8,924 bases of DNA from an uncultured Myxococcales bacterium (GTDB lineage Bacteria > Myxococcota_A > Bradymonadia > Bradymonadales > Bradymonadaceae): positions 1 through 8,924 of the forward strand of contig CAJXPN010000112.1 of assembly GCA_913058025.1 (NCBI GenBank). Direction: 5' to 3'. The notes under the pieces were generated by a model that made no database searches, had not been told where the DNA came from, and saw nothing but the letters and a program-made list of their open reading frames with translations. This document shows, in pieces, positions 1 through 6,843 of this stretch. The first letter of the stretch is position 1. Each line of letters begins with the position of its first letter. A program made the translations under genes and the position numbers.

Positions 1-59
1 CCTGAGGACGCCTCCCCCGACGGGATCCACACCCGCCGCCACCCACCAAGGCTGGATCG

Positions 60-3044
60 ATGCAGCAAACCAAGAAGTACCTCCGCTTCGCCGTCGCGCT
101 GACGTGCCTGACGAGCGCGTTCCTTTTGAGCGTGTCCGTGGGCGACCGCGGCCTGCTCGTCGACCTGAGGCAGTCCTCGGGCGCGGCGAATGACCCGTCG
201 AGCGTGAAGGAGGGCGAGCGCTACGAACTCAGCGCGCTGCGTGTCTTCAACCGCGTGCTCATCAACCTGAGCGACTCCTACGTCGAGCCGGAGCGGATCA
301 AGCCCGACCGGATGCTGGTGTCCTCGCTCGAGGAGATCCAGAACTCGATCGCGCCGGTGGTGATCAGCTACGTCAAGAAGGGCGACGAGGTCCCCGAAGA
401 GGTGACCGTCCAGGTCAACGACAAGAAGAGGGTCTTCAAGGTCGCTGGCGTCCAGTCGCTCTGGGAGATGAGCTTCAAGCTCAAGGAGATCTTCGGGTTC
501 ATCCAGGATACGCTCGGGGACGACCCGGACGTCGACTACCAGCAGGTCGAGTACGCCGCGATCAACGGCATGCTCGAGACGCTCGACCCCCACTCCACGC
601 TGCTCCCCCCGGTCAACTACGAGGAGATGCAGACCCAGACGGGCGGCAAGTTCGGCGGCCTCGGCATCGTGATCTCGATCCGGGACAACTCGCTGACCGT
701 GATGAGCCCGATCGACGGCACGCCCGCGTCACGCGCAGGCATCAAGGCGCGCGACAAGATCGTGCGCATCGCCGAGGAGTCCACGGTCAACATGAGCCTG
801 ACCGAGGCCGTGGGGATGCTGCGCGGCGAGCCCGGCACCAAGGTCAACCTCTGGCTCATGCGCCAGGGCTGGGACGAGCCGCGCAAGTTCGCCGTCGAGC
901 GCGCGATCATCAAGATCGAGAGCGTCGAGAGTCAGCCGTTGGCCAACAAGATCGGCTACATCCGCATCAAGAACTTCCAGCAGAACACCACGCCCGACAC
1001 GCGCGCCCAGCTCAAGGAGCTCAAGGAGAAGATGGGCGGGATGCAGGGGCTCGTCCTCGACCTGCGCGACAACCCGGGCGGCCTGCTCAACCAGTCGATC
1101 AGCATCTCGGACCTGTTCATCGACGAGGGCACGATCGTCTCGACGGTCGGCCAGGGCAACAAGATGCGCGACAAGAAGTCCGCGCGCTCGTCGGGCACCG
1201 AGCCCAAGTACCCCATGATCGTCCTCGTGAACCCGGGCAGCGCCTCGGCCTCCGAGATCGTCTCCGGCGCCATCCAGAACAACGACCGCGGCGTGATCCT
1301 TGGCGACACGACCTTCGGCAAGGGCTCGGTCCAGGTGCTCTACGAGTTCCCGGACAGCTCCGCGCTCAAGCTCACCATCGCCCAGTACCTCACGCCGGGT
1401 GACGTCTCCATCCAGGGCAAGGGCATCACGCCCGACCTGCGCGCCGTGCCCGTGCGCGTCGACGACAAGGGCGTCGACCTGTTCGAGTCGAACAACATCT
1501 TCCGCGAGGGCGACCTCGCCGCGGCGTTGACCTCGGACGCGGTGAGCAAGGACAAGAAGATCGTCCCCGCGCTGCGCTACCTCAAGGAGGTCCCCGCCGA
1601 GGGCAAGGACGACGGGTTCAGCGACGGCGGCTTCCAGGAAGACTACGAGATCAAGCTCGCCCAGCGCCTGCTCGTGGCGGCCGGCACCACCTGGCAGCGC
1701 GGCCCCATGCTCAAGGCGATCGCCAAGGAACTCGGTGAGGTCTCCGAGAAGGAGCAGGCCGAGATCACGAAGTCGCTCAAGGCCCGCGGCATCGACTGGT
1801 CCTCCGGGCCCAGCCCGGCCAGCCCGATGGTCGCCCTCGACGTCGTCCCCTCGGTCGACAAGGGCGAGGTCAAGGCCGGCGAGAAGATGACGCTCACCGC
1901 CAAGCTCACCAACACCGGCAGCTCCCCGATCCACCGGGTCAAGGCGATCACGAAGTCGGACAACGGCGTCCTCAACGACCGCGAGTTCATCTTCGGCAAG
2001 CTCGCTCCGGGCGAGACGCGCGAGTTCTCCGTCGACGTCAAGATCCCCCAGGACACGCCGGATCGGCTCGACTTCGTGCGCTTCGAGATCTCGGACGCCG
2101 CGAACCCCATCTCGGCCGAGCAGGGCGTGGACGTGCGCGTCCTCGGCCAGCCTCGCCCGCACTTCGCCTTCTCCTACGAGGTCAACGACGCCAGCGGCGA
2201 CGGCGTCCTCAGCGTGGGCGAAGAGGTCGGCCTGAAGGTCCACGTCCACAACGTCGGCAAGGCCGACAGCGCCGAGACGCTGATCTACCTCAAGAACAAG
2301 TCCCGCGACGCGATCTACCTCGAGAAGGGCCGCTCCAAGGTCGAGAAGGTCGCAGCCTCGGGCTCCGAGGTCGTCGACTTCACGTTCAAGGCCCAGAAGG
2401 AGCCCGAGAGCGGTGAGTACACCTTCGAGGTCGACGTCTACGACGTGACCTACCGCGAGTTCACCCAGAAGAAGTTCTCGATCCCCTTCGCCAAGACCTC
2501 GACGAAGGCGACCGAGGCCACAGGCACGGTCACGATCAAGAAGCCTGTGTCGGCCCGCGCCGGCGCGAGCGCGAAGGCCGAGCCGGTCGCCGAGCTCCCC
2601 AAGGGCGCCGTGGCGAGCGTGTTCGGCAAGGCTGGCGGCTTCTTCAAGGTCGAGCTCCAGGGCCGAACCGGCTGGGTCGACTCTGCCGTGGTGACGTTCG
2701 CCGAGGGCGCCAGCGGCGACCCCAAGGGGATCGACGCGCTCTCGCTCTTCCGCTCCCCCGACGTCGAGCTCACCACGAGCGCGATGCTCACCGACAAGCC
2801 CACCGTCAGCCTCCAGGGCGTCTTCGCGGACGACTCCGCGATCAAGGACTACTACGTCTTCGTCTACAACCGCGCGGACTCGACCTTCAACACCCGCAAG
2901 GTCGTCTACGAGCGCGTGGGCAAGAAGAAGGTCGACGCCAAGGTCCAGATCCCGCTCTTCGACGGCATGAACCGCATCGCCGTGTTCGTGCGCGACGAGA
3001 CCGGCATGACCACGACCAAGTCGGTCTACGTCTTCAAGAAGTGA
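60..3044 (+). CDS. Exported S41 family C-terminal processing peptidase with PDZ, CARDB-like and SH3-like domains
   Basis: This is a carboxyl-terminal processing (Ctp/Prc, tail-specific) serine protease, expected to cleave exported proteins near their C-termini in the periplasm or at the envelope. Residues 1-29 look like a signal peptide or anchor: a basic start (KK), then a hydrophobic stretch from about 9 to 27, with no lipobox. A Ctp N-terminal helical region contains LDPHS. A PDZ domain follows from about 195 (GGKFGGLGI) to 280. The S41 core spans about 285-465, with LDLRDNPGG and the SASASE motif. By alignment with Prc and plant D1 protease, the catalytic pair is Ser396 and Lys421 (25 apart, FGKG), with Gln425. 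Beyond the core are two CARDB/NEW3-like beta-sandwiches (about 590-697 and 700-808), an SH3-like domain (about 821-882, GW at 871-872) and a terminal beta domain (about 901-994). The family core is about 400-450 residues, so over half of the protein is accessory. The start is well fixed: an in-frame TGA lies at 3-5 and AAGG at 48-51 sits 8 bases before the ATG. Family assignment is firm; substrate unknown. Confidence 0.95.
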   Translation: MQQTKKYLRFAVALTCLTSAFLLSVSVGDRGLLVDLRQSSGAANDPSSVKEGERYELSALRVFNRVLINLSDSYVEPERIKPDRMLVSSLEEIQNSIAPVVISYVKKGDEVPEEVTVQVNDKKRVFKVAGVQSLWEMSFKLKEIFGFIQDTLGDDPDVDYQQVEYAAINGMLETLDPHSTLLPPVNYEEMQTQTGGKFGGLGIVISIRDNSLTVMSPIDGTPASRAGIKARDKIVRIAEESTVNMSLTEAVGMLRGEPGTKVNLWLMRQGWDEPRKFAVERAIIKIESVESQPLANKIGYIRIKNFQQNTTPDTRAQLKELKEKMGGMQGLVLDLRDNPGGLLNQSISISDLFIDEGTIVSTVGQGNKMRDKKSARSSGTEPKYPMIVLVNPGSASASEIVSGAIQNNDRGVILGDTTFGKGSVQVLYEFPDSSALKLTIAQYLTPGDVSIQGKGITPDLRAVPVRVDDKGVDLFESNNIFREGDLAAALTSDAVSKDKKIVPALRYLKEVPAEGKDDGFSDGGFQEDYEIKLAQRLLVAAGTTWQRGPMLKAIAKELGEVSEKEQAEITKSLKARGIDWSSGPSPASPMVALDVVPSVDKGEVKAGEKMTLTAKLTNTGSSPIHRVKAITKSDNGVLNDREFIFGKLAPGETREFSVDVKIPQDTPDRLDFVRFEISDAANPISAEQGVDVRVLGQPRPHFAFSYEVNDASGDGVLSVGEEVGLKVHVHNVGKADSAETLIYLKNKSRDAIYLEKGRSKVEKVAASGSEVVDFTFKAQKEPESGEYTFEVDVYDVTYREFTQKKFSIPFAKTSTKATEATGTVTIKKPVSARAGASAKAEPVAELPKGAVASVFGKAGGFFKVELQGRTGWVDSAVVTFAEGASGDPKGIDALSLFRSPDVELTTSAMLTDKPTVSLQGVFADDSAIKDYYVFVYNRADSTFNTRKVVYERVGKKKVDAKVQIPLFDGMNRIAVFVRDETGMTTTKSVYVFKK

Positions 3045-3220
3045 CGGCCTGAACAAATGTCCCCGGAGTCGACGGCGCGTGCCCCCTTCACAGGGAGCTC
3101 GCGCCGTCTCTCGTTCGCCCCCGTTGCACCCACGCCCCGCGGCCTGGTGTCGATCTGCTCCAGGACATCTCCGTGGACTCCGCGTAGTCTCGGACGTCAC
3201 GAACGAAGCAGAGGTGACCG
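3045..3220. other. Intergenic spacer after the protease gene
   Basis: This 176-base gap holds the hairpin at 3071-3108 and the ribosome binding site of the next gene (GAGGTG at 3211-3216). I see no gene in it. TTGCAC at 3124-3129 followed 15 bases later by TGGTGT is too poor a match and spacing to call a promoter, although an independent promoter for the downstream gene would be expected if the hairpin terminates transcription. Confidence 0.6.
3071..3108 (+). terminator. Candidate transcription terminator hairpin after the S41 protease
   Basis: A perfect 9-bp arm, GACGGCGCG at 3071-3079, pairs with CGCGCCGTC at 3100-3108. The stem continues inward with a mismatch, 2 pairs, a mismatch and 4 pairs (CCCT/AGGG) closing a TCAC loop. 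It starts 26 bases after the protease stop codon. There is no T-tract after it (TCTCGTTCG follows), so it is not a textbook intrinsic terminator, though T-poor terminators are common in high-GC bacteria. It could instead stabilise the 3' end of the mRNA. Confidence 0.5.
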
Positions 3221-3907
3221 ATGAGCGATGAAGCGTTGATGGGCGAGCTGCGCAGTGCGCTCGCGGATGGGCAGTCCGTTGGCGTGTTCGGGGGCGTCGC
3301 GAAGCTGCTGGGTAAAGGAGACGCGTCCCAACAAGTGCTCGACTACCTCGAGCCACAGTTCGCGCGCTGGCCCGAGGAGATCGATCGCAAGGCACCCTGG
3401 GAGTGGGTCACGCGGGCATGCCGGGGGTGGAAGGCGCCCGCGCTTCGCCTCGCGACGTCCGTCGACGCGTCCTGGCACACCTTCAAGGCCAAGCACGCGG
3501 TCGCGTTCGCGGACTCACCGGACGTGAGGAACATCCGCAAGTTCAGGACGGACCCCAAGTCCACGACGGAGATCGGGGACGAGGGCGTCATCGCGTTCGC
3601 GCAATCCCCACACCTCGAGAGCCTGGTCGAGCTCGAGATATGGTCGAACACGGCGAGCAACGAAGCCGTCGTCGTGTTGCTCTCATCGGCCAACCTGCCC
3701 AGCCTCAGGAGGCTCACGTTGCGCGGCCCACGGGGGACGCGAGAGGCCGTCGACGCGTTGTTCGAGTCCCCTCTCTTCGACACGCTCACGGGCCTGAACT
3801 TCTCGAACTCCAGCTACTCGCGTGACGTCACCGAGGACGACAAGGCGCGCATCAGCGCCAGGTTGAAGGCGAACTACGAGCGCCTGGAGGCCGAGCGAGC
3901 GGGGTGA
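3221..3907 (+). CDS. Leucine-rich-repeat-like protein of unknown function
   Basis: I do not recognise a specific family. The 228-residue protein has no signal peptide or membrane segment, so it is probably cytoplasmic. Its C-terminal half shows about four degenerate repeats of 27-30 residues resembling ribonuclease-inhibitor-type leucine-rich repeats. Each carries a helix, a Ser-Pro-like turn and an L-x2-L-x2-L-type strand: ADSPDVRNIRKF (from 97), AQSPHLESLVELEI (from 127), SSANLPSLRRLTL (from 155) and ESPLFDTLTGLNF (from 182). IGDEG at 118-122 is typical of such repeats. The N-terminal 80 residues are helical and rich in Trp and charged residues, and match nothing I know. LRR folds usually bind proteins, but no partner is evident. 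The ATG is preceded by GAGG at 3211-3214 with a 6-base spacer. The stop lies 6 bases from the convergent bcp stop. That it is a gene is fairly sure; the LRR call is moderate. Confidence 0.75.
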   Translation: MSDEALMGELRSALADGQSVGVFGGVAKLLGKGDASQQVLDYLEPQFARWPEEIDRKAPWEWVTRACRGWKAPALRLATSVDASWHTFKAKHAVAFADSPDVRNIRKFRTDPKSTTEIGDEGVIAFAQSPHLESLVELEIWSNTASNEAVVVLLSSANLPSLRRLTLRGPRGTREAVDALFESPLFDTLTGLNFSNSSYSRDVTEDDKARISARLKANYERLEAERAG

Positions 3908-3913
3908 AGCCGC

Positions 3914-4396
3914 TCAGCCTTCGGCGGGCGTGATGAAGTTCGCGACGAGCCTGTCGACGTGGCCCTTCGCCCGGACGTTGTCCTGGATGTCGGTGAGGAC
4001 GCCCTGCTCGTCGATGACGAACGTCGAGCGCACGATCCCCATGTACGTCTTCCCGTAGTTCTTCTTCTCGCGCCAGACCCCGTACGCCTCGGCGACGGCG
4101 TGGTCGGTGTCGGCGAGCAGCGGGAAGTTGAGGTCGTGCTTCTGGCGGAACTTCTCGTGGCGCGCGACCGGATCGGGGGAGACGCCCAGGACGGCGTAGC
4201 CGGCGCCCTCGAAGGCGTCCCTGTTGTCGCGGAAGTCGCACGCCTGGGTGGTGCAGCCGGGGGTCAGGTCCTTGGGGTAGAAGTAGAGGATGACCTTCTG
4301 GCCTCGAAGACCTTCCAGCGAGACGGCGCCGTCCTCGGCGTCGAGGGTGAATTCGGGGGCGAGGTCGCCGACGGAGAGTTTGGGGTTGGTGCCCAT
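3914..4396 (-). CDS. bcp: Thioredoxin-dependent peroxiredoxin, Bcp/PrxQ type
   Basis: This 160-residue thiol peroxidase reduces hydrogen peroxide and organic hydroperoxides in the cytoplasm, with thioredoxin as the usual reductant. The peroxidatic centre is TPGCT, with Cys48 preceded by Pro46. A second cysteine five residues on (Cys53, in CTTQAC) matches the resolving cysteine of E. coli Bcp. Arg123 in VRSTFVID fits the conserved active-site arginine. The length is normal for the family (about 155-160). The open frame runs further upstream to about 4651, but that stretch lies over the divergent gene and has no family similarity. The start at 4396 gives the expected N-terminus (GDLAPEFTL), and AAAGGA (complement of 4406-4411) lies 9 bases before it. 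It is transcribed divergently from the pyruvyl transferase gene and ends against the LRR gene. No OxyR-type site could be confirmed by eye. Confidence 0.95.
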   Translation of the reverse strand: MGTNPKLSVGDLAPEFTLDAEDGAVSLEGLRGQKVILYFYPKDLTPGCTTQACDFRDNRDAFEGAGYAVLGVSPDPVARHEKFRQKHDLNFPLLADTDHAVAEAYGVWREKKNYGKTYMGIVRSTFVIDEQGVLTDIQDNVRAKGHVDRLVANFITPAEG

Positions 4397-4424
4397 GATC
4401 GATGGTCCTTTGGGGTGAGGGCGC

Positions 4425-4442
4425 GGCGCGTGTGTACGCGCC
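4425..4442. promoter_or_regulatory. Inverted repeat in the bcp / pyruvyl transferase divergent spacer
   Basis: GGCGCGT at 4425-4431 and ACGCGCC at 4436-4442 form a perfect 7-bp inverted repeat around GTGT. It lies 29 bases upstream of the bcp start and 53 upstream of the transferase start, so it could be a shared operator or a 5'-UTR hairpin. A -10-like TAGTGT lies at 4456-4461 on the plus strand, but no convincing -35 precedes it. In DNA this GC-rich such repeats also arise by chance. Confidence 0.35.
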
Positions 4443-4494
4443 AGCGAAGTTGGCCTAGTGTCGCGCCCCTCGACTCTCGAACACGAGGTGAGTG

Positions 4495-5775
4495 ATGAGC
4501 CCGAGGCGCATGCGAGTCGCGTTGTTGAACACGGTGATCCTGAACGGCGGAGACGCCGCGATCGCGTCTGCGATCGCGGACACGCTCCGCGAGGCGTTCG
4601 GAGACCGTCTGGACCTCGAGCTCCTGGATGGGAGCCCGGCGGCGCCGGCATACTATCCAGAGTTCAGCCTGCTGCGCGACCCTCACAAGCTCGCGCTCGC
4701 TCGCGAACACGTCCTCTTCGGCCGAATGGGTCGCGGGTTCAACGAGCTACGCCTGATGTTCGGGGCGTTCCTCCTCGGAAAGGGGATGAGCCCTCCGCCC
4801 TTGCTGCTCACCGACGACGAGGAGCGCGCGCTCCGCGCGCTCGCCGAGGCCGACCTCGTGGTGAGCACGGGCGGGACCTACCTCGTCGAGCACTACGCGC
4901 TGCGTGGCCGAATCTTCAACTTCAGGCTCGTCAACCTGCTGCGCCGACCGCTCGTGCTCTACACACAGAGCATGGGTCCGTTCACCAAGCCGGAGGTGCG
5001 AGGCCCGCTCGCACAGGAGCTCGACCAGGCGCGGCTCATTTTGTTGCGTGACCCCGCGAGCCTGGAGCACCTGAAGGAGCTCGGCGTGACGACACCTCAC
5101 GCGGAGGTGTTGCCGGATTCGGTCTTCACGATCGCAGACGCCGAGGAGCTCGAGCGCGCGACGTCCCGCGTGGTGCCCGACGTGGGCGCGCGGGTGCTCG
5201 TGTCGGTGCGCAAGTGGACGAAGTTCCAGGGGCGCGAGCCCGAGGAGGGCATGCGCGAGTACACCGAGTCGGTGCGCGCGATGATCCGAGAGCTCGTCGA
5301 TACGCGCGCGGCGCACGTGACGCTCCTGTCCACGTGCCAGGGGATCCCCGAGTACTGGACCGACGACTCCGAGGTCGCGATGGATGTTTGGGCTGGCCTC
5401 GAGCCTCGCTACCAGGAGAGGTGTGAGGTCGACCGCGCCCACCACACGCTCGCCGAGCTCAAGGCCCACTACGCCAGGGCGGACCTCGTGATCGCCACGC
5501 GGATGCACGCGGCGATCATCGCGCTCTGCGCCGGGACGCCCGTGCTCCCCATCGAGTACGAGTTCAAGACGCGCGAGCTCTTCAAGGCGCTCGGGCTCGA
5601 GCGGTGGGTCCTGGACATCTCGACGGTGACGCCCGCTGGCGCGGTCGAGCGCCTCGGGCAGGTCCTCGAGGAGGTCGAGGGCGCGCGCGCGGCCCTCATG
5701 GCCGGCGTGGAGGAGATGAGGGCGGGGGCGGCGCGAGGCGCGGAGCTCACGCGAGAGGCCGTCGAGCGCGGCTGA
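4495..5775 (+). CDS. Polysaccharide pyruvyl transferase family protein (CsaB/WcaK-like)
   Basis: This 426-residue protein belongs to the polysaccharide pyruvyl transferase family (PF04230), whose members transfer pyruvate from phosphoenolpyruvate to sugars of exopolysaccharide, colanic acid or secondary cell-wall polymers, forming ketals. The diagnostic segments are in order: an N-terminal nucleotide-fold start with NTVILNGGD (12-20), a central STGGTY (124-129), LLYTQSMGPF-like and RDP (185-187) motifs, and a C-terminal ATRMHAAI with His338 followed by GTPVLPIEYEFKT, the donor-site region. No signal peptide or membrane helix is visible, so it is probably cytosolic. ATG at 4495 is chosen because GAGGTG (4485-4490) sits just upstream. 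GTG at 4492 and ATG at 4510 are alternatives. No glycosyltransferase or polymer-export gene is adjacent, so the substrate is unknown, and a non-polysaccharide role for this subgroup is possible. Confidence 0.88.
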   Translation: MSPRRMRVALLNTVILNGGDAAIASAIADTLREAFGDRLDLELLDGSPAAPAYYPEFSLLRDPHKLALAREHVLFGRMGRGFNELRLMFGAFLLGKGMSPPPLLLTDDEERALRALAEADLVVSTGGTYLVEHYALRGRIFNFRLVNLLRRPLVLYTQSMGPFTKPEVRGPLAQELDQARLILLRDPASLEHLKELGVTTPHAEVLPDSVFTIADAEELERATSRVVPDVGARVLVSVRKWTKFQGREPEEGMREYTESVRAMIRELVDTRAAHVTLLSTCQGIPEYWTDDSEVAMDVWAGLEPRYQERCEVDRAHHTLAELKAHYARADLVIATRMHAAIIALCAGTPVLPIEYEFKTRELFKALGLERWVLDISTVTPAGAVERLGQVLEEVEGARAALMAGVEEMRAGAARGAELTREAVERG

Positions 5776-5784
5776 GCGGCTCAG
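5772..5784. terminator. Small palindrome containing both convergent stop codons
   Basis: CTGAG (5772-5776), CGG, CTCAG (5780-5784) is a perfect 5-bp inverted repeat with a 3-base loop. The plus-strand TGA (5773-5775) and the minus-strand TGA (complement of 5781-5783) occupy mirrored positions. It could act as a weak bidirectional terminator, but the stem is short and there is no T-tract on either side. Confidence 0.25.
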
Positions 5785-6557
5785 TCGCGCATGTTCGTGT
5801 GGATGCGGTCGAGCGGGACGCCCAGACGCAGCAGGTGCGCGCAGACGTGCTGGATCATGACGGGGGCGCCAGCGAGCAGGGCGGTGGCGCCGCGTAGGTC
5901 GTGGGCGTCGGTGTCGAGCGCGTGCTGGACGAAGCGAGGGCCGGGGTCGGCCGCGTCGCGGTTGGACCAGGTCCGCCGAAGCGTGAGGCCGCGGGTGGCG
6001 AGCGCGTCGAGCGTGCCGGCGTAGGCGAAGTCGCCCGGCTCGGTCTCACCGTAGTAGAGCGACACGTCCGAGAGGCGCTCGGGGTGTCGGGTGGCGAGCA
6101 GGTCGAGCGCAGGCATGAGCGTGGCGACGCCGCTTCCGGTGGCGAAGGCGATGACGCGCGAGGGCCGCGTGAGCGCGTCGAGGTCCCAGCCGGGGCCTTC
6201 GGGACCGCTGAGCAGCGCGAGGTCGCCCGAGGCGTGTGCGCCGAGCGCGCGACCGAGCGTCGAGTCGCGGTCGATGAGGAAGCTCCACGAGTCGGCGTCC
6301 GCGTGGGCGACGACGAGGTAGCGCGGCGCGACGCCGAGCAGCCCGAGCGTGGTGTACTGGCCGGGCGCGGGGGCCTCGAACCCCTCCGGGCGGCCGACAC
6401 GCAGCGACCAGTAGCGGGGGCCGTCGAGGGAGACGTCGAGGATCGGCGCCCGGACGCGGGCGCGCTCGGCCGTGGCCTGGAGTTCGGGCCAGAGCCTCGA
6501 GAGCGCGACGGCGCTCGCCTCGATGTCTGTGTTGGACTGCATGTTGTGCTGGTTCAT
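5781..6557 (-). CDS. FAD/NAD(P)-binding oxidoreductase of the ferredoxin-NADP reductase superfamily
   Basis: This 258-residue protein has the two-domain flavodoxin/ferredoxin-NADP reductase layout. A beta-barrel FAD domain spans about 35-125, with PGQY (65-68), PRYLVVA (78-84, at the place of the usual RxYS flavin motif) and a Gly-Asp turn before LLSGPEGPG (115-123). An NAD(P) domain follows, with the TGSGVA nucleotide loop (140-145), LYYGET (167-172) and the C-terminal segment AGAPVMIQ...GVPLDRIHTNM typical of these reductases. The only visible cysteine is near the C-terminus (HVCAH), so there is no 2Fe-2S domain, and the electron partner must be a separate protein. None is encoded nearby. 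The first 34 residues are an unmatched helical extension. The start at 6557 has no good Shine-Dalgarno; Met6 (6542) is equally possible. The superfamily is secure; the specific reaction is not known. Confidence 0.88.
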   Translation of the reverse strand: MNQHNMQSNTDIEASAVALSRLWPELQATAERARVRAPILDVSLDGPRYWSLRVGRPEGFEAPAPGQYTTLGLLGVAPRYLVVAHADADSWSFLIDRDSTLGRALGAHASGDLALLSGPEGPGWDLDALTRPSRVIAFATGSGVATLMPALDLLATRHPERLSDVSLYYGETEPGDFAYAGTLDALATRGLTLRRTWSNRDAADPGPRFVQHALDTDAHDLRGATALLAGAPVMIQHVCAHLLRLGVPLDRIHTNMRD

Positions 6558-6843
6558 CGGTGCTGCCAGTGCGCGTGGTCGGCGCTAAAGGTGATCGCGG
6601 GGCAGGGAAGTCGAGCCCTCGATGGTTAGATGTCGCGTGTGCGCGAAGAGGCGCGCGGTAGATTTCGATGGGGGCGAGCGCGTGCGTGTCAGAGACCACG
6701 CGGAGGCGGCGCGGCGCGCCTTGCCCGGCGCGCGGCGTTTGGGCTATGGTCGCGGCTCTGGCGCGCCTCGCGCGCGGATTTCCACGAAGTGGGCCGCGGC
6801 GCGGGCGAATGAGAGACACGTTTTTTGATAGAGGCGTACGACG
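6558..6843. other. Divergent intergenic region, no gene seen
   Basis: These 286 bases separate the reductase (-) and the unknown helical protein gene (+). Small open frames here lack a ribosome binding site and look like chance. The stretch holds a candidate promoter at 6721-6750 and a run of six T at 6821-6826, rare in this DNA, just before the AGAGG ribosome binding site at 6830-6834. GCGCGCC (6714-6720) and GGCGCGC (6727-6733) form a 7-bp inverted repeat around TTGCCC, in low-complexity GC sequence. I found no convincing promoter for the minus-strand gene. Confidence 0.6.
6721..6750 (+). promoter_or_regulatory. Candidate sigma-70-type promoter for the 6844-8875 gene cluster
   Basis: TTGCCC at 6721-6726 and TATGGT at 6745-6750 are separated by 18 bases, a plausible -35/-10 pair for a housekeeping sigma factor. 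It would give a 5' leader of about 85 bases before the ATG at 6844. It is the best match I see in this spacer, but both boxes depart from consensus and GC-rich promoters are hard to call by eye. Confidence 0.35.

Noticed and set aside
729..3395. An 888-codon open frame on the minus strand opposite the S41 protease
   Set aside because: Long antisense frames are expected opposite genes with strong G/C third positions. Its translation is repetitive Leu/Arg/Asp/Val/Ala with no recognisable domain, and the plus-strand frame is an unmistakable protease.
3907..3930. A hairpin between the convergent LRR and bcp genes
   Set aside because: Only a 4-bp stem (CCGC/GCGG) with a 10-base loop and no T-tract; too weak to call.
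4397..4651. N-terminal extension of the peroxiredoxin to 245 residues
   Set aside because: The extension is antisense to the transferase gene, lacks family similarity, and a good Shine-Dalgarno precedes the ATG at 4396.
6821..6826. Run of six T as part of an intrinsic terminator
   Set aside because: No stable stem lies immediately before it, and it sits right before a ribosome binding site, so a leader element is more likely.
6622..6828. A 68-codon open frame in the divergent spacer
   Set aside because: It has no ribosome binding site, is Arg/Ala-rich as expected for chance frames in GC-rich DNA, and overlaps the candidate promoter.
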